A stretch of DNA of 64,000 bases from Bryobacterales bacterium (GTDB taxonomy: Bacteria; Acidobacteriota; Terriglobia; Bryobacterales; UBA6623), in assembly GCA_028819255.1 (NCBI GenBank), contig JAPPMB010000003.1, forward strand, positions 62,001 to 126,000, in the 5' to 3' direction. Shown one piece after another: positions 28,157 through 37,245 of this stretch. A program made the position numbers and the translations under genes. The notes under the pieces are model-generated. The model was not told the origin of the DNA. It did not search any database and saw only the letters and a list, made by a program, of their open reading frames with translations. Position 1 is the stretch's first letter. The number at the start of each line of letters is the position of its first letter.

Positions 28157-29098
28157 CTAGCGCGGACTTGGCGACAATCGCAGGAACCGCTGCATTGCGG
28201 AAGCTGAACGCTCCTGCTGGCCGAGCTCCCTGTACACGCCAGCCAGCGCATACTGGATCGCCGGGTCGTCCGGGGCGTGCCGCGCTGCGATCTCGAGGGC
28301 GTCGGCGGCCTCGTCCAGCTCGCCAGCCTTTCGCAACACGATTCCCAGTTCCAGCCGCACCGTGGCACTCCCGGGATCGATCGACGCGGCGAGTTCCAGA
28401 GATTCTCTTGACGGCTCAAGGTCGCCGAGGTCATGCAGAAGGCTTCCCAAATGAAAGTGCGGCCAGACCGTCCCGGCGCTTCCTTCGTCGCCGAGGGAGA
28501 TCGCTCGGCGGTAGGCCTCCGACGCCTCGCCAAGCCGGCCAAGTCCCTCCAGGCACTGGCCCAGAAGGTCGTAGGTCTCGACCGAGCCGCCGGTGAGAGC
28601 GATTGTCTGCTCCAGTTCGCTCACTCCCGCCCCGAAGCGCTGCTGATGGTAGTGCACCCTCGCGATTGCAAGACGGTACGGTTCCTGTTCGGGGTGCGAC
28701 CGTAGCAGCTGCTCCAGCTCGGCCCTCGCCCAGTGTCTTCGTTCCAGGCGGAGAAACGAGTTGGCGAGCAGGAATCGAGCCTCGCGCTCAAGCGGCGAAA
28801 TCGTGTCCGCGCGCTTCAGGGCTGCTGCGGCCGGGTAGTAGCGGCCTGACTGGTAGTGCGCGATTCCGAGCGCGCGAAGGAGAGCCGCGTTGTCCGGGTC
28901 CGTCTCCGAACCACGGAAGAGAATGCTCTCGGCATCCCTCCACGACGCCTCCCCCACCGCCTTTGCCAGCGCCGCCGCCTCACTCTGCTCGATGCCCAGG
29001 CGATACGGGTCTATGGTCAGCATGTTCTCGGCCGCCGCCACTCCGAAAGGCAAGAGCGCAGCCGGGAGCAGGATCGACCGGATTCGCATGATGCGCAT
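28157..29098 (-). CDS. Exported TPR-repeat protein
   Basis: A ~313-residue protein with an N-terminal hydrophobic stretch (IRSILLPAALLPFGVAAA) that looks like a signal peptide, followed by roughly six to seven tetratricopeptide repeats (for example ALGIAHYQSGRYYPAAAALKRA, LLGQCLEGLGRLGEASEAYRRA, ELGIVLRKAGELDEAADALEIA). TPRs form protein-protein docking superhelices. ATGs at 29098 and 29089 are both possible starts; the first is 11 bases after the upstream gene. Together with the next gene and the divergent UnbV gene it forms a combination seen often in Acidobacteriota and Planctomycetota, of unknown job. Confidence 0.8.
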   Translation of the reverse strand: MRIMRIRSILLPAALLPFGVAAAENMLTIDPYRLGIEQSEAAALAKAVGEASWRDAESILFRGSETDPDNAALLRALGIAHYQSGRYYPAAAALKRADTISPLEREARFLLANSFLRLERRHWARAELEQLLRSHPEQEPYRLAIARVHYHQQRFGAGVSELEQTIALTGGSVETYDLLGQCLEGLGRLGEASEAYRRAISLGDEGSAGTVWPHFHLGSLLHDLGDLEPSRESLELAASIDPGSATVRLELGIVLRKAGELDEAADALEIAARHAPDDPAIQYALAGVYRELGQQERSASAMQRFLRLSPSPR

Positions 29099-29109
29099 CG
29101 GCAACGGAC

Positions 29110-29820
29110 TTAATTCGTCCGGCAGTCCGCAGGAAGAGCAGGGTTGATCTTCCGCAGAGCCTGGCATGCGCCGCTCGCGCCTCTTGCGTCGCCGGCCGCC
29201 TCGAGCAGCAGGATGAGCGGTTCGTACGGGCTGACGAACCACGGGTCCGCCCGCGTCGCCGCCCCAAACGCCCCAATGGCCTCCGGAGCGGATCCCTGCG
29301 CCAGGTGGATGCGCCCGATCTCGAACCAGGCCTGTGCGTAGTCGGGGTAGGCGCGCACCGCAGCCTCCAAGTGACGAAGTGCGGCTTCGAGACTGCCATC
29401 ATGGCCCCGGCGCATTTCGCGCACCGCTGCGTGGAAACTTGCCACGGCGTGTGGCGGTGCGGCAAGGTGCGAGACGCTGAGGCTCTCGCCTTGGCCCTTC
29501 CCGAGTCGGTAAAGGACCACTGCGGCGATTCCGGGATCGGACGGCAATGCCCCAGTGGCGACCGAGTGGGGCCGATAGCCGGGCGCCGAGGCCTCCACAA
29601 GGCAGTCGTTCCGCTTGGGGAGCTCCTCGAATTCGAACCAGCCCGCATCGTCGACGCCGACCGTCTGCCGATCCGATCGGCCGCAGCTGAGCACGACGAC
29701 AGCATCCTCGGGCAGCGGCATCCCGTCGTCGGCGAGGATCCGACCGCGACGGGACTCGCCGTCCAGCGGCAGGGCCGCGAGCATGCAGGCGGCGACGATC
29801 CGGATTCGCACCTGCCCCAT
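29110..29820 (-). CDS. Exported protein with carboxypeptidase-regulatory-like and TPR segments
   Basis: A 236-residue protein. A short signal peptide (IRIVAACMLAALPLDG) is followed by an Ig-like regulatory domain (GRILADDGMPLPEDAVVVL, GWFEFEELPKRNDCLVEASAPGY) and two or three TPR units (HLEAAVRAYPDYAQAWFEIGRIHLAQG). Cysteine is otherwise rare; a C-terminal CQALRKINPALPADC pair could form a disulfide. Same operon as the downstream TPR protein (11 bases apart). Its start faces the start of the UnbV gene with only 14 bases between them. No enzymatic motif. Confidence 0.75.
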   Translation of the reverse strand: MGQVRIRIVAACMLAALPLDGESRRGRILADDGMPLPEDAVVVLSCGRSDRQTVGVDDAGWFEFEELPKRNDCLVEASAPGYRPHSVATGALPSDPGIAAVVLYRLGKGQGESLSVSHLAAPPHAVASFHAAVREMRRGHDGSLEAALRHLEAAVRAYPDYAQAWFEIGRIHLAQGSAPEAIGAFGAATRADPWFVSPYEPLILLLEAAGDARGASGACQALRKINPALPADCRTN

Positions 29821-29834
29821 AATACGGTGAGACG
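29821..29834. promoter_or_regulatory. Very short divergent start region with shared -10-like box
   Basis: Only 14 bases separate the start codons of two divergent genes. The sequence CATAAT/ATTATG spans the minus-strand start codon and is -10-like on both strands (CATAAT on plus, TATTAT on minus). Promoters must therefore lie mostly inside the coding regions, or the mRNAs are nearly leaderless. Interpretation is tentative. Confidence 0.3.
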
Positions 29835-31523
29835 ATGCCGCACCTGCGGCCCCTTGTTTTCCTGAGCGCGCTGGCCGCCGTCCAGCCTCTGCAGGCGCAA
29901 CGTTTCGAGGACGCCACTCCCGAAACCGGCATTGCCTTCAGGCACTCGGCCTCCAAGACCCTGCGCAAGTACCTTCCCGAGACCATGGGAGGAGGACTCG
30001 CGATCCTCGACGCCGATCTGGACAACCGGATGGACCTGTTCTTCGTCAACGGCGCGAGGATCGAGTTCCCGCATCCGGACGGATCCGAGCCGGACAAGTC
30101 GGAGCCGCGGTTCTGGAACCGCCTCTACCTCAACCAGGGGGATTTCAGGTTTGCGGATGCCACGGAGGAATTCGGGCTCCAGGGCGCCGGTTACGGGATG
30201 GGCGTTGCCGTCGGTGACTACGACAACGACGGCGATCCAGACCTGCTTGTCACCAAGGCGGGGACCGGTGATGTCCGCGCTGCGGCGCTCTACAGGAACG
30301 ACGACGGCCGTTCGTATACGGACGTGACCGATGAGGCCGGCATCGCGGCCCGTGGCTGGGCCACCAGCGCCGGGTTCTTTGACGCCGACAACGACGGGGA
30401 CCTCGACCTGATGATCCTCCGCTACATGCGCTGGCACTTCAGCGTCGACAATCGCTGCGGCATGGAGGCCAGCTACGGGCGCTCGTATTGCCACCCCGAC
30501 CTGTTTCCTGCGGAATCCAGCCTCTTCTACCGGAACAACGGCGACGGAACGTTTGCGGACGAGAGCGCAATCTCCGGGATTGCCGCCCACCGCGGCAAGG
30601 GCCTGGGGGTGGCGTTCGCTGACTATGACCTTGACGGCTGGATGGACATCGCCGTCGCGAACGATTCCCACCCCCAGTTCCTCTTCCGGAACCGCGGCGA
30701 CGGGACCTTCTCCCAGGAATCGCTCTTGGCGGGCACAGCCTATGACGACCACGGAACCGAGTTCGCCGGGATGGGGATCCTGTTCCAGGACCTGGACTCG
30801 GACGGACGGCCCGACCTGCTCGTCACGACGCTTTCGCAGGAGCGCTACGCCCTGTTCTACAACGCAGGCAACGGTCTCTTCGACTACTCGACTGGCCGTT
30901 CCGGCCTGGGCACAGCGACCCAGCTGTTCGCGGGCTGGGGGCTGGCGGCGACGGACTTCGATGCCGACGGCAATCTGGAAGTCTTCTTCGCGAACGGCCA
31001 CGTCATGGACAACATTGAGCACTCCCAGCCGCACGTGGGGTATCGACAGCCGCCACTCCTGGTCACGATGGACGGCCGGCGAATGACCGACATATCCAGT
31101 TCCGCCGGGAGTGTCTTCGCGAGGTCCTGGTCCAGTCGAGGCACGGCTGTGGGTGACCTGAACGACGACGGCCGTCCCGACCTGGCGGTGTCGAACGTGG
31201 ACGGCGCTCCGTATGTCGCCAGGAATTCCTCCCGGCCGGATCATGAATGGGTGGGAGTTCGGCTCCGCGGATGCGAGAGCAACAGGGAAGGAATCGGCGC
31301 GCGCCTCGCACTGGAGCGGCCCTCGGCCGCGAAGCAGCATCGGCACGTGACTCGGGGCGGGAGCTATCTCTCCGCCCGAGACCCGCGTGTCTTCTTCGGG
31401 GTCGGCAATGACACGGAAGGTCTGACACTGACTGTCGAATGGCCGAGCGGCCTCAGCGACCGGTACTCCGGGTTGGCGACCGGAGAGATCCACGCGATCG
31501 TCGAGGGCGGTCGCTGCCAGTGA
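29835..31523 (+). CDS. FG-GAP repeat / ASPIC-UnbV domain exported protein
   Basis: A 562-residue protein with a signal peptide (LVFLSALAAVQPLQA) and multiple FG-GAP beta-propeller repeats with calcium-binding loops such as GDYDNDGDPDLLV, FDADNDGDLDLMIL, ADYDLDGWMDIAVAND, DLDSDGRPDLLVT and DLNDDGRPDLAVSN. The C-terminus holds the ASPIC/UnbV domain: GVRLRGCESNREGIGARL, GGSYLSARDPRVFFGVG and LTVEWPSG. These are standard for the CRTAC1-like family in Acidobacteriota and marine bacteria. The function is unknown; extracellular binding or adhesion is likely from the propeller. Confidence 0.92.
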   Translation: MPHLRPLVFLSALAAVQPLQAQRFEDATPETGIAFRHSASKTLRKYLPETMGGGLAILDADLDNRMDLFFVNGARIEFPHPDGSEPDKSEPRFWNRLYLNQGDFRFADATEEFGLQGAGYGMGVAVGDYDNDGDPDLLVTKAGTGDVRAAALYRNDDGRSYTDVTDEAGIAARGWATSAGFFDADNDGDLDLMILRYMRWHFSVDNRCGMEASYGRSYCHPDLFPAESSLFYRNNGDGTFADESAISGIAAHRGKGLGVAFADYDLDGWMDIAVANDSHPQFLFRNRGDGTFSQESLLAGTAYDDHGTEFAGMGILFQDLDSDGRPDLLVTTLSQERYALFYNAGNGLFDYSTGRSGLGTATQLFAGWGLAATDFDADGNLEVFFANGHVMDNIEHSQPHVGYRQPPLLVTMDGRRMTDISSSAGSVFARSWSSRGTAVGDLNDDGRPDLAVSNVDGAPYVARNSSRPDHEWVGVRLRGCESNREGIGARLALERPSAAKQHRHVTRGGSYLSARDPRVFFGVGNDTEGLTLTVEWPSGLSDRYSGLATGEIHAIVEGGRCQ

Positions 31524-31812
31524 TCCGCTTGGCGGATCTTGTGTGTCGCAACGGTGTTCATCGGCCCTCTTGGATCTCCCCGTCCACAAGATTGCGGGCC
31601 GTGTGGCAGGTTCTGCCCGCGGGTGGGCCCGACCGGGCCACACGACCGGATCGGCGCCGCGGATCCGACCGGACGCGGATATGGCCGGGACGCACGCCGG
31701 TCGACGCGCCCATGTGCGGACCAGGGGCTGATGCACGAGGGGCGGCCCGCTCCACCGAATACGGCTGGTAGACTCGGAACCGCACCCTTCCGGAGGGCGC
31801 TGCCCCTTTCCG

Positions 31813-33246
31813 ATGGACTCCTTCTTTCGCCTCGTCCTGCTTGCTGCGCTTGTCGTCCCGCTCAGTCCCGCGGCATCCCCGCCCCCCAATGTGATAGTCG
31901 TACTGGTCGATGACCTGGGCTGGGCGGATCTGGGCTGCCAGGGCTCGGACTTCTACCGAACGCCGAACATCGACCGCCTTGCGGCAACGGGGATGCGGTT
32001 TACCGACGGCTACGCGTCCTGTGCGGTCTGCTCGCCAACGCGGGCGGCGCTGATGACGGGCCGCGCCCCGGCCCGGCTCGGCATCACGGACTGGATTCGC
32101 GCCGAATTCCAACTGAACAGCCGGCAGTGGCCCAACATTCGCAGCAAGTTCGGATTCCACCGGCCCGCCGACGAATCCCGCAGCCTGCTGACGCCCGTCA
32201 ACGAACAGCGGCTTCCACACGACGAGATCACCGTCGCCGAACTGCTCAAGCCCCTCGGATTTGCAAGCGCCTTCATCGGCAAGTGGCACTTGGGAGGCCG
32301 CGGCCATCTTCCGGTCGACCAGGGGTTTGACGAGAACTACGGGGGGTGGGACTATGGCCAGCCGCCTTCATACTTCGATCCGTACGTTGAGGAGCCCCGG
32401 CTGCCCATGGGCATTCCGACTCTGGAGCCGCGGCGCGAGGGGGAATACCTGACGGACCGGGAGGCTGACGAGGCCGTCGCCTTCATTGAGCGCAACAGCG
32501 GCCATCCGTTTCTGCTCTATCTGTCCCACTATGCCGTCCACACGCCGATCCAGGCGAAGGCGGACTTGATCTCAGACTATGAGGCCCGGCGCGACGGAGA
32601 AGGACAGGACGATCCTGTCTATGCGGCCATGGTCCACAGCGTCGACGACGCCATGGGACGGATCTTGGAGGCACTCGGGCGAACCGGTCTGACGGACCGC
32701 ACCATGATCGTCTTCACAGGTGACAACGGCGGCTTGGACCGCAACGGCAGGCCGACGGAAAACGCGCCGCTGCGGAGCGGCAAGGGCTTCGCTTACGAAG
32801 GCGGCTTGCGGACGCCGTGGATCGTGCGTTGGCCGGGTGTGACGCAGCCTGGCTCGGTGTCCGGCCATCCGGTCGCCAGCATTGATCTGCTGCCGACAAT
32901 CGCGGCCGCGGTGGGCACGAGGCCACCCGCGGACCGCGCAATCGACGGCGTGGATCTCGGGCCGGTTCTGCGCGGCGGCGAACTGCCGGAGCGCACGCTG
33001 CACTGGCATTTCCCGCACTACCGCCGGGGGCCGGGACACGACCCGTACTCGGTCGTCCGCAGGGGCGACTGGAAGCTCATCCGCTTCTACGATCCGCCCA
33101 GGATCGAACTCTACAATCTTGCGGCCGATCTTGGCGAACAGAATGATCTGGCTGGTGCCAATGGGTCCAAGGCAGCCGAACTCGAGTCCGCCCTGGATGA
33201 AGCGCTGCGCTCGGTTGGGGCGCGGATGCCGGTCCCGGCCGAATAG
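31813..33246 (+). CDS. Secreted sulfatase (formylglycine type)
   Basis: A 477-residue arylsulfatase-superfamily hydrolase with a signal peptide (LVLLAALVVPLSPAA). The metal site starts with VDDLGWADLG, and Cys73 in CSPTR (C-x-P-x-R) is the residue to be oxidised to formylglycine. GKWHLGG gives the conserved lysine and histidine of the active site, HYAVHTPIQAK the next histidine, and FTGDNGG the final metal-binding Asp/Asn. The family hydrolyses sulfate esters of glycans or arylic compounds. No formylglycine-generating enzyme or anaerobic maturase is encoded nearby. The end is YNLAADLGEQNDLA. Confidence 0.93.
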   Translation: MDSFFRLVLLAALVVPLSPAASPPPNVIVVLVDDLGWADLGCQGSDFYRTPNIDRLAATGMRFTDGYASCAVCSPTRAALMTGRAPARLGITDWIRAEFQLNSRQWPNIRSKFGFHRPADESRSLLTPVNEQRLPHDEITVAELLKPLGFASAFIGKWHLGGRGHLPVDQGFDENYGGWDYGQPPSYFDPYVEEPRLPMGIPTLEPRREGEYLTDREADEAVAFIERNSGHPFLLYLSHYAVHTPIQAKADLISDYEARRDGEGQDDPVYAAMVHSVDDAMGRILEALGRTGLTDRTMIVFTGDNGGLDRNGRPTENAPLRSGKGFAYEGGLRTPWIVRWPGVTQPGSVSGHPVASIDLLPTIAAAVGTRPPADRAIDGVDLGPVLRGGELPERTLHWHFPHYRRGPGHDPYSVVRRGDWKLIRFYDPPRIELYNLAADLGEQNDLAGANGSKAAELESALDEALRSVGARMPVPAE

Positions 33247-33257
33247 CCGCGCGCCTC

Positions 33258-34637
33258 TCAGGCCCCCGTCCTCTGTCCCAGCAGTTCGAGAAAGCGCCCG
33301 GTCGACGCGATGCCCATGTGGAAGTTCCGCAGGCTGAACTTCTCGTTCGGCGCGTGCAGGGCGTCGTCGGGAAGTCCGTAGCCCATGAGCACCGTGGGGA
33401 TCCCCAGATGCTGCTGGAAGTCCCCGACGACCGGAATCGAGCCGCCAGAGCGAATGAGCACGGTCTCGCGTCCCCAGGTCTCCCGGAGGGCCTGGGATGC
33501 AGTACGGATGACGGGATGGCTGGTTGCCGCCAAGGTCGCGGGGGCGGAATGGATCAGCCGGACCTCGACCTCGATTCCCTCGGGGGCGTTGGCCTTCGCG
33601 AACGAGCGCATCAGTTCCAGGATTCTGGCCGGGTCCTGTTGCGGGACCAGGCGGGCGCTGACTTTGGCCACCGCGGCCGCCGGGATCACAGTCTTCGCTC
33701 CAGGCCCGACGAAGCCGCCGGAAATGCCGTGGACCTCGAACGTGGGCCGTGTTCCGAGCCGCTCGAAGACGCTGTAGCCCGGCTCTCCCGTCAGCGCGGT
33801 CGCCCGCACCTCGTCCCGACGATAGGCCCTCTCGTCGAACGGGATGCTGGCCCAGCTAGACCGTTCCGCCGAGGAAGGCGCCTCCACGCCGTCATAGAAA
33901 CCGGGGATCCGGACGCGGCCTTCGGCGTCCTTGCACCTTGACAGGAGCTCCACCAGGCCGAAGATCGCGTTGGGTGCGACACCCCCGAAGAGTCCGGAGT
34001 GCAGGTCTCGCTCTGCTCCCCTGGCCGCCCATTCCGTGTAGACCAACCCGCGCAGGCCGGTGCAGATGGTGGGGGTTTCGGCCATGTACATGGCGGTGTC
34101 GGACACCAGCGCGGCATCGGATGCAAGCCGCTCGGAATTCGAGGCGACGAACTCCGAGATGGCCTTGCCGCCCACTTCCTCCTCGCCTTCGATGACGAAC
34201 TTGACATTCACTGGAAACTCTCCCTGGGCCTCCCGCAGGGACTCCAGCGCCTTGATGTTTGCCAGCACCTGGCCCTTGTCGTCGGACGCCCCTCGGGCGT
34301 AGACCTGCCCGTCCCGGACAGTGGGATCGAACGGGTCGGAGTGCCATTCGTCGATCGGGTCGACCGGCTGCACGTCGTAGTGTCCGTAGAACAGGATCGT
34401 CGGCTTGCCGGGCGCATGGCACCATTCCCCGTAGACGAGCGGGTGCCCGCGGCCTTCAATGATCTCGACCGAGTCGAGTCCGCACTGAACTAGCTGGCCC
34501 TTTGCATAGTCCGCCGCCCGGGCAATGTCGGGAACGTGCTCCGGCAGTGTGCTGATGCTGGGGATTCTCAGGAAGTCGAAGAGTTCGTTCTCGTAGCGCG
34601 CGCGGTTTCGGGCGGCGCATTCGGCGAAGGTCGGCAT
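33258..34637 (-). CDS. M20-family dipeptidase/metallopeptidase
   Basis: A 459-residue zinc peptidase. GHYDVQPVDPIDEW carries the first metal His and Asp, GASDDKGQ the bridging Asp, IEGEEEVGG the catalytic Glu and metal Glu, VSDTAMYM the next Asp and LHSGLFGGV the dimer-domain His. ALHAPNEKFSLRNF holds the final His. This complement is typical of carnosinase/peptidase T-like M20 proteins. An internal dimerisation lid follows about residue 190. Start ATG at 34637 after an AGAGAAG ribosome site. Convergent with the sulfatase gene (11 bases between stops). Confidence 0.93.
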   Translation of the reverse strand: MPTFAECAARNRARYENELFDFLRIPSISTLPEHVPDIARAADYAKGQLVQCGLDSVEIIEGRGHPLVYGEWCHAPGKPTILFYGHYDVQPVDPIDEWHSDPFDPTVRDGQVYARGASDDKGQVLANIKALESLREAQGEFPVNVKFVIEGEEEVGGKAISEFVASNSERLASDAALVSDTAMYMAETPTICTGLRGLVYTEWAARGAERDLHSGLFGGVAPNAIFGLVELLSRCKDAEGRVRIPGFYDGVEAPSSAERSSWASIPFDERAYRRDEVRATALTGEPGYSVFERLGTRPTFEVHGISGGFVGPGAKTVIPAAAVAKVSARLVPQQDPARILELMRSFAKANAPEGIEVEVRLIHSAPATLAATSHPVIRTASQALRETWGRETVLIRSGGSIPVVGDFQQHLGIPTVLMGYGLPDDALHAPNEKFSLRNFHMGIASTGRFLELLGQRTGA

Positions 34638-34737
34638 CTTCTCTAAGGATAGTGGCAGGCAGACCGGGTCCAGGCCGCTGCGGTGTCCGCTCGCCCGACC
34701 AGTTCGGCACCCCATGACAAGATGGAATTCGGAAACC

Positions 34738-35811
34738 ATGAAGACCGCTATCATCGGCTTGCCGCAGGTCGGAAAGACCTCGCTGTTCAAGATTCTGACC
34801 GGCGTCTCGTCGGAACGCCGTATCGGCGCCACCAAGGTCCAGTTGGGTGTTGCAAGGGTTCCGGATCCTCGCTTGGAGGCCTTGGCGGGCCTCTTCAAGC
34901 CCCGAAAGGTGACGCCGGCAACGGTCGAGTACGCCGACATGCCCGGGTTGTCGCGGGAGGCTCTGCGAGAGGCCAGCTACATCGGGAGCCTGCGCACGGT
35001 GGACGCGTTCGCCCACGTCCTCCGTCTATTCGAAGACGAGACCGTGATGCACGTCGAGGGATCGCTGGATCCCGCGCGCGACTGGGAGAACATTGACCTC
35101 GAATTGATCCTCAGCGACCTGCAAGTCGTGGAAAACCGCCTGATGCGCATCGAGAAGGACCTCAAGCGGATCAAGGACCCCGCCCTGCCTCCGGAACGCG
35201 ACCTGCTGGTGGAGTGCCGGTCCTGGCTCGAATCCGGGACGCCGCTTCGCGAACTCGACTTGGATCCGGTTCAGGCCAAGCGGCTCAGGGGATTCCAGTT
35301 CCTGTCGGAAAAGCCGATGTTGCTGGTCCTCAATGTCGGCGAGCACGACACGGGCGACGTCGCCGCAGTCGAGGCCCGATTCCGAGCCGACGTCGCGGGT
35401 GACCGCAGGAACCTCGCAGTCACCGCCGTTTGCGGTAGCGTCGAGTCGGAGCTGGTCGAACTGGACCCGGAGGACCGACAGGAGTATCTCGAAAGCTACG
35501 GACTCTCCGAGTCCGGGATCGAGCGGCTCATCAAGGCCACCTACGAGCTGCTGGGACTGATGTCGTTCCTGACTGTGGGCGAGACCGAATGCCGCGCATG
35601 GACCGTCCGCCGGGACGTGTCGGCTCTTGAGGCGGCCGGGACGGTCCACACCGACTTCGCAAAGAGATTCATCCGCGCGGAGACCATCAACTGGATGAGG
35701 CTGGTGGAACGGGGGGGGTACGCCGGGGCCAGAGATCACGGAGAGCTTCGCCTGGAGGGCAGGGACTATGCGGTGCAGGACGGCGACGTGCTGTTGATCC
35801 GGCACGGGTGA
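34738..35811 (+). CDS. ychF: YchF-like GTPase/ATPase, divergent
   Basis: A ~357-residue P-loop ATPase of the Obg/YchF clade. G1 is GLPQVGKTSLF (usual YchF: GLPNVGKST), G3 is DMPGL (usual DIAGL), and the stretch between G3 and the coming helix is shorter by about four residues, with the glycine-rich KGEGLGN of standard YchF gone. The specificity motif is NVGE (N-x-x-E), as in the ATP-preferring YchF. The end carries the TGS domain (GETECRAWTVRR, HTDFAKRFIRAE). YchF binds the ribosome and 50S-associated factors. Start ATG at 34738; another in-frame ATG lies eight codons upstream. Confidence 0.86.
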   Translation: MKTAIIGLPQVGKTSLFKILTGVSSERRIGATKVQLGVARVPDPRLEALAGLFKPRKVTPATVEYADMPGLSREALREASYIGSLRTVDAFAHVLRLFEDETVMHVEGSLDPARDWENIDLELILSDLQVVENRLMRIEKDLKRIKDPALPPERDLLVECRSWLESGTPLRELDLDPVQAKRLRGFQFLSEKPMLLVLNVGEHDTGDVAAVEARFRADVAGDRRNLAVTAVCGSVESELVELDPEDRQEYLESYGLSESGIERLIKATYELLGLMSFLTVGETECRAWTVRRDVSALEAAGTVHTDFAKRFIRAETINWMRLVERGGYAGARDHGELRLEGRDYAVQDGDVLLIRHG

Positions 35812-35869
35812 GCGGTTCGCGGTCAGGGGCTGGATGGCCGACGGCACCGGCGGCAAGCCAGGCAAGGGA

Positions 35870-36705
35870 CTATGGGTGGGTTGTGTCTTGGAACGCATGG
35901 TCTTCCCGCATATGCGAAATGTCGATGATGAGATCCAGCGTGCGACCCGTTGACGAAGAATGCGGGAGATCTGACACGAAACGGTCGACCGGCTCAAGGG
36001 GAGCAGTCAGAAGGCCAGTCGTCCTCGGACTCCGCTGCAAGGGGAAATGGACGGACTGGCCCACACGCAACTCCAGGCCCAGGACTGCACTCGAAGTCCA
36101 GTCCTCCTCAAGCCGGGGGAGTGCTTCCCACTGCCCCTCTCGCAGCGTCTTGCCCACCAGCCGATGACCGTCCATGCCGTCCATCCGATTGCTGTTCGGC
36201 GAGTAGCGAAAATACTCCCTCACACCGAGTTTGGAATAGACCTTCCGCTTGGCCATCGCATCGTTCTGCTGCGTCGAGTTGGAGACCCCTTCCGGCACGA
36301 AGTCCGGAATCCGGCCGCCCTCCTTCAATTACCGTGAACGAATCTCGCAGCCAGCCGTCCACACCGAGCACGACCATCACGTCCGGCGCCACGTACACCT
36401 ATCTGTTGCCCTTCACGTAGTAGTAGAGAGATCGGGTCGGTCGCCACATATCCGCGTCCCTCGAAGTGTCGCGCCAGGGCCGGACCCGCATTGTGCATTG
36501 TGAAGGCTTGGAGATCATTGCCTGCCATGGGCAATCCGTCCGTGTCCGGATACTCGACCTCGGCCATCCGAACATCCTGGGGCGGCTGCACCGGGACCGC
36601 TACCAGGCCGTCCGAGACGACCGCCTCTGCCACTCGCCGAAAGACCACCCTCGTGGCGTTTCCTGCCGCTGGTCCGACTCCGCCGGCATAGGCCGAGTCC
36701 AACAT
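35870..36705 (-). pseudogene. Uma2-family endonuclease, frameshifted pseudogene
   Basis: Uma2 (DUF820) signatures are spread over three frames. From the ATG at 36705: VRMAEVEYPDTDGLPMAG and FTMHNAGPALARHFEGRG. Then a shift and a TAG stop: YYYVKGNR, stop, VYVAPDVMVVLGVDGWLRDSF. Then a second shift near 36320: GRIPDFVPEGVSNSTQ, AKRKVYSKLGVREYFRYSP and VLGLELRV. The conserved order (APDVxVV, PDFVxE, KRxxYxxLGVREYW) is intact in the joined protein, so this is a recent wreck of one gene and not random sequence. Two frameshifts and one nonsense codon preclude a full product. The low end is approximate. Confidence 0.8.
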
Positions 36706-37245
36706 TCGCGTCAGGCTATCCAAGCGGTGCAAGGTGCGCTCCCCTTGCCGCCCATCCGGGTGGGCTTGGCGGTCGAGCCTCGAAGTCTGTCGAGCAGAAG
36801 TGAGTTCCTGAGGAGCATCACGAAGGGCGGTTCGGTGATCCGGAATTCGGAAGCCCTGGGTACAGGGTCCTTTGGAGGGTTGTGCAGAGACTGCCGCCAA
36901 ATGACGGTGGGCTGGTATCCTGCTGCCTCCGCAGCCTGTGCGTGCATGCGGAGAGAGCGTTCGATGCGGTGACCGAGGTGGAGCCGGAGAACTCCCGCGT
37001 CGAATCGAGGTCTCCCACACGCCAGAGCACGCCGATTGGCCAAACATCGTCAAGGCCGACTCGAGCGAACAAACGAGGCAATGCCGGAGAGGTTGGTCGC
37101 TTGGAGACTTGGCGGCCTCGCCGGCCGAGACCGTCCCAAGGTCGATGGACGTCAGCGCATGTCCGCGTGGCCCGGCGGATGAGGATCGACGATCCGCGCT
37201 TCAGGACTGAGAGTTTCCGGCTGCACAGCCCGCTCTTGCGGCGCG
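36706..37245. other. Region without a supported gene between Uma2 relic and cytochrome gene
   Basis: About 540 bases. A minus-strand stretch near 36780-36850 reads FRITEPPFVMLLRNSLLLDRL and could be another fragment of lost coding sequence, but it has no start or family I can name. No RNA gene or repeat was identified. Confidence 0.35.

Noticed and set aside
28980-31889. Long minus-strand frame across the TPR and UnbV genes
   Set aside because: Antisense of well-supported genes; no start context, no domains.
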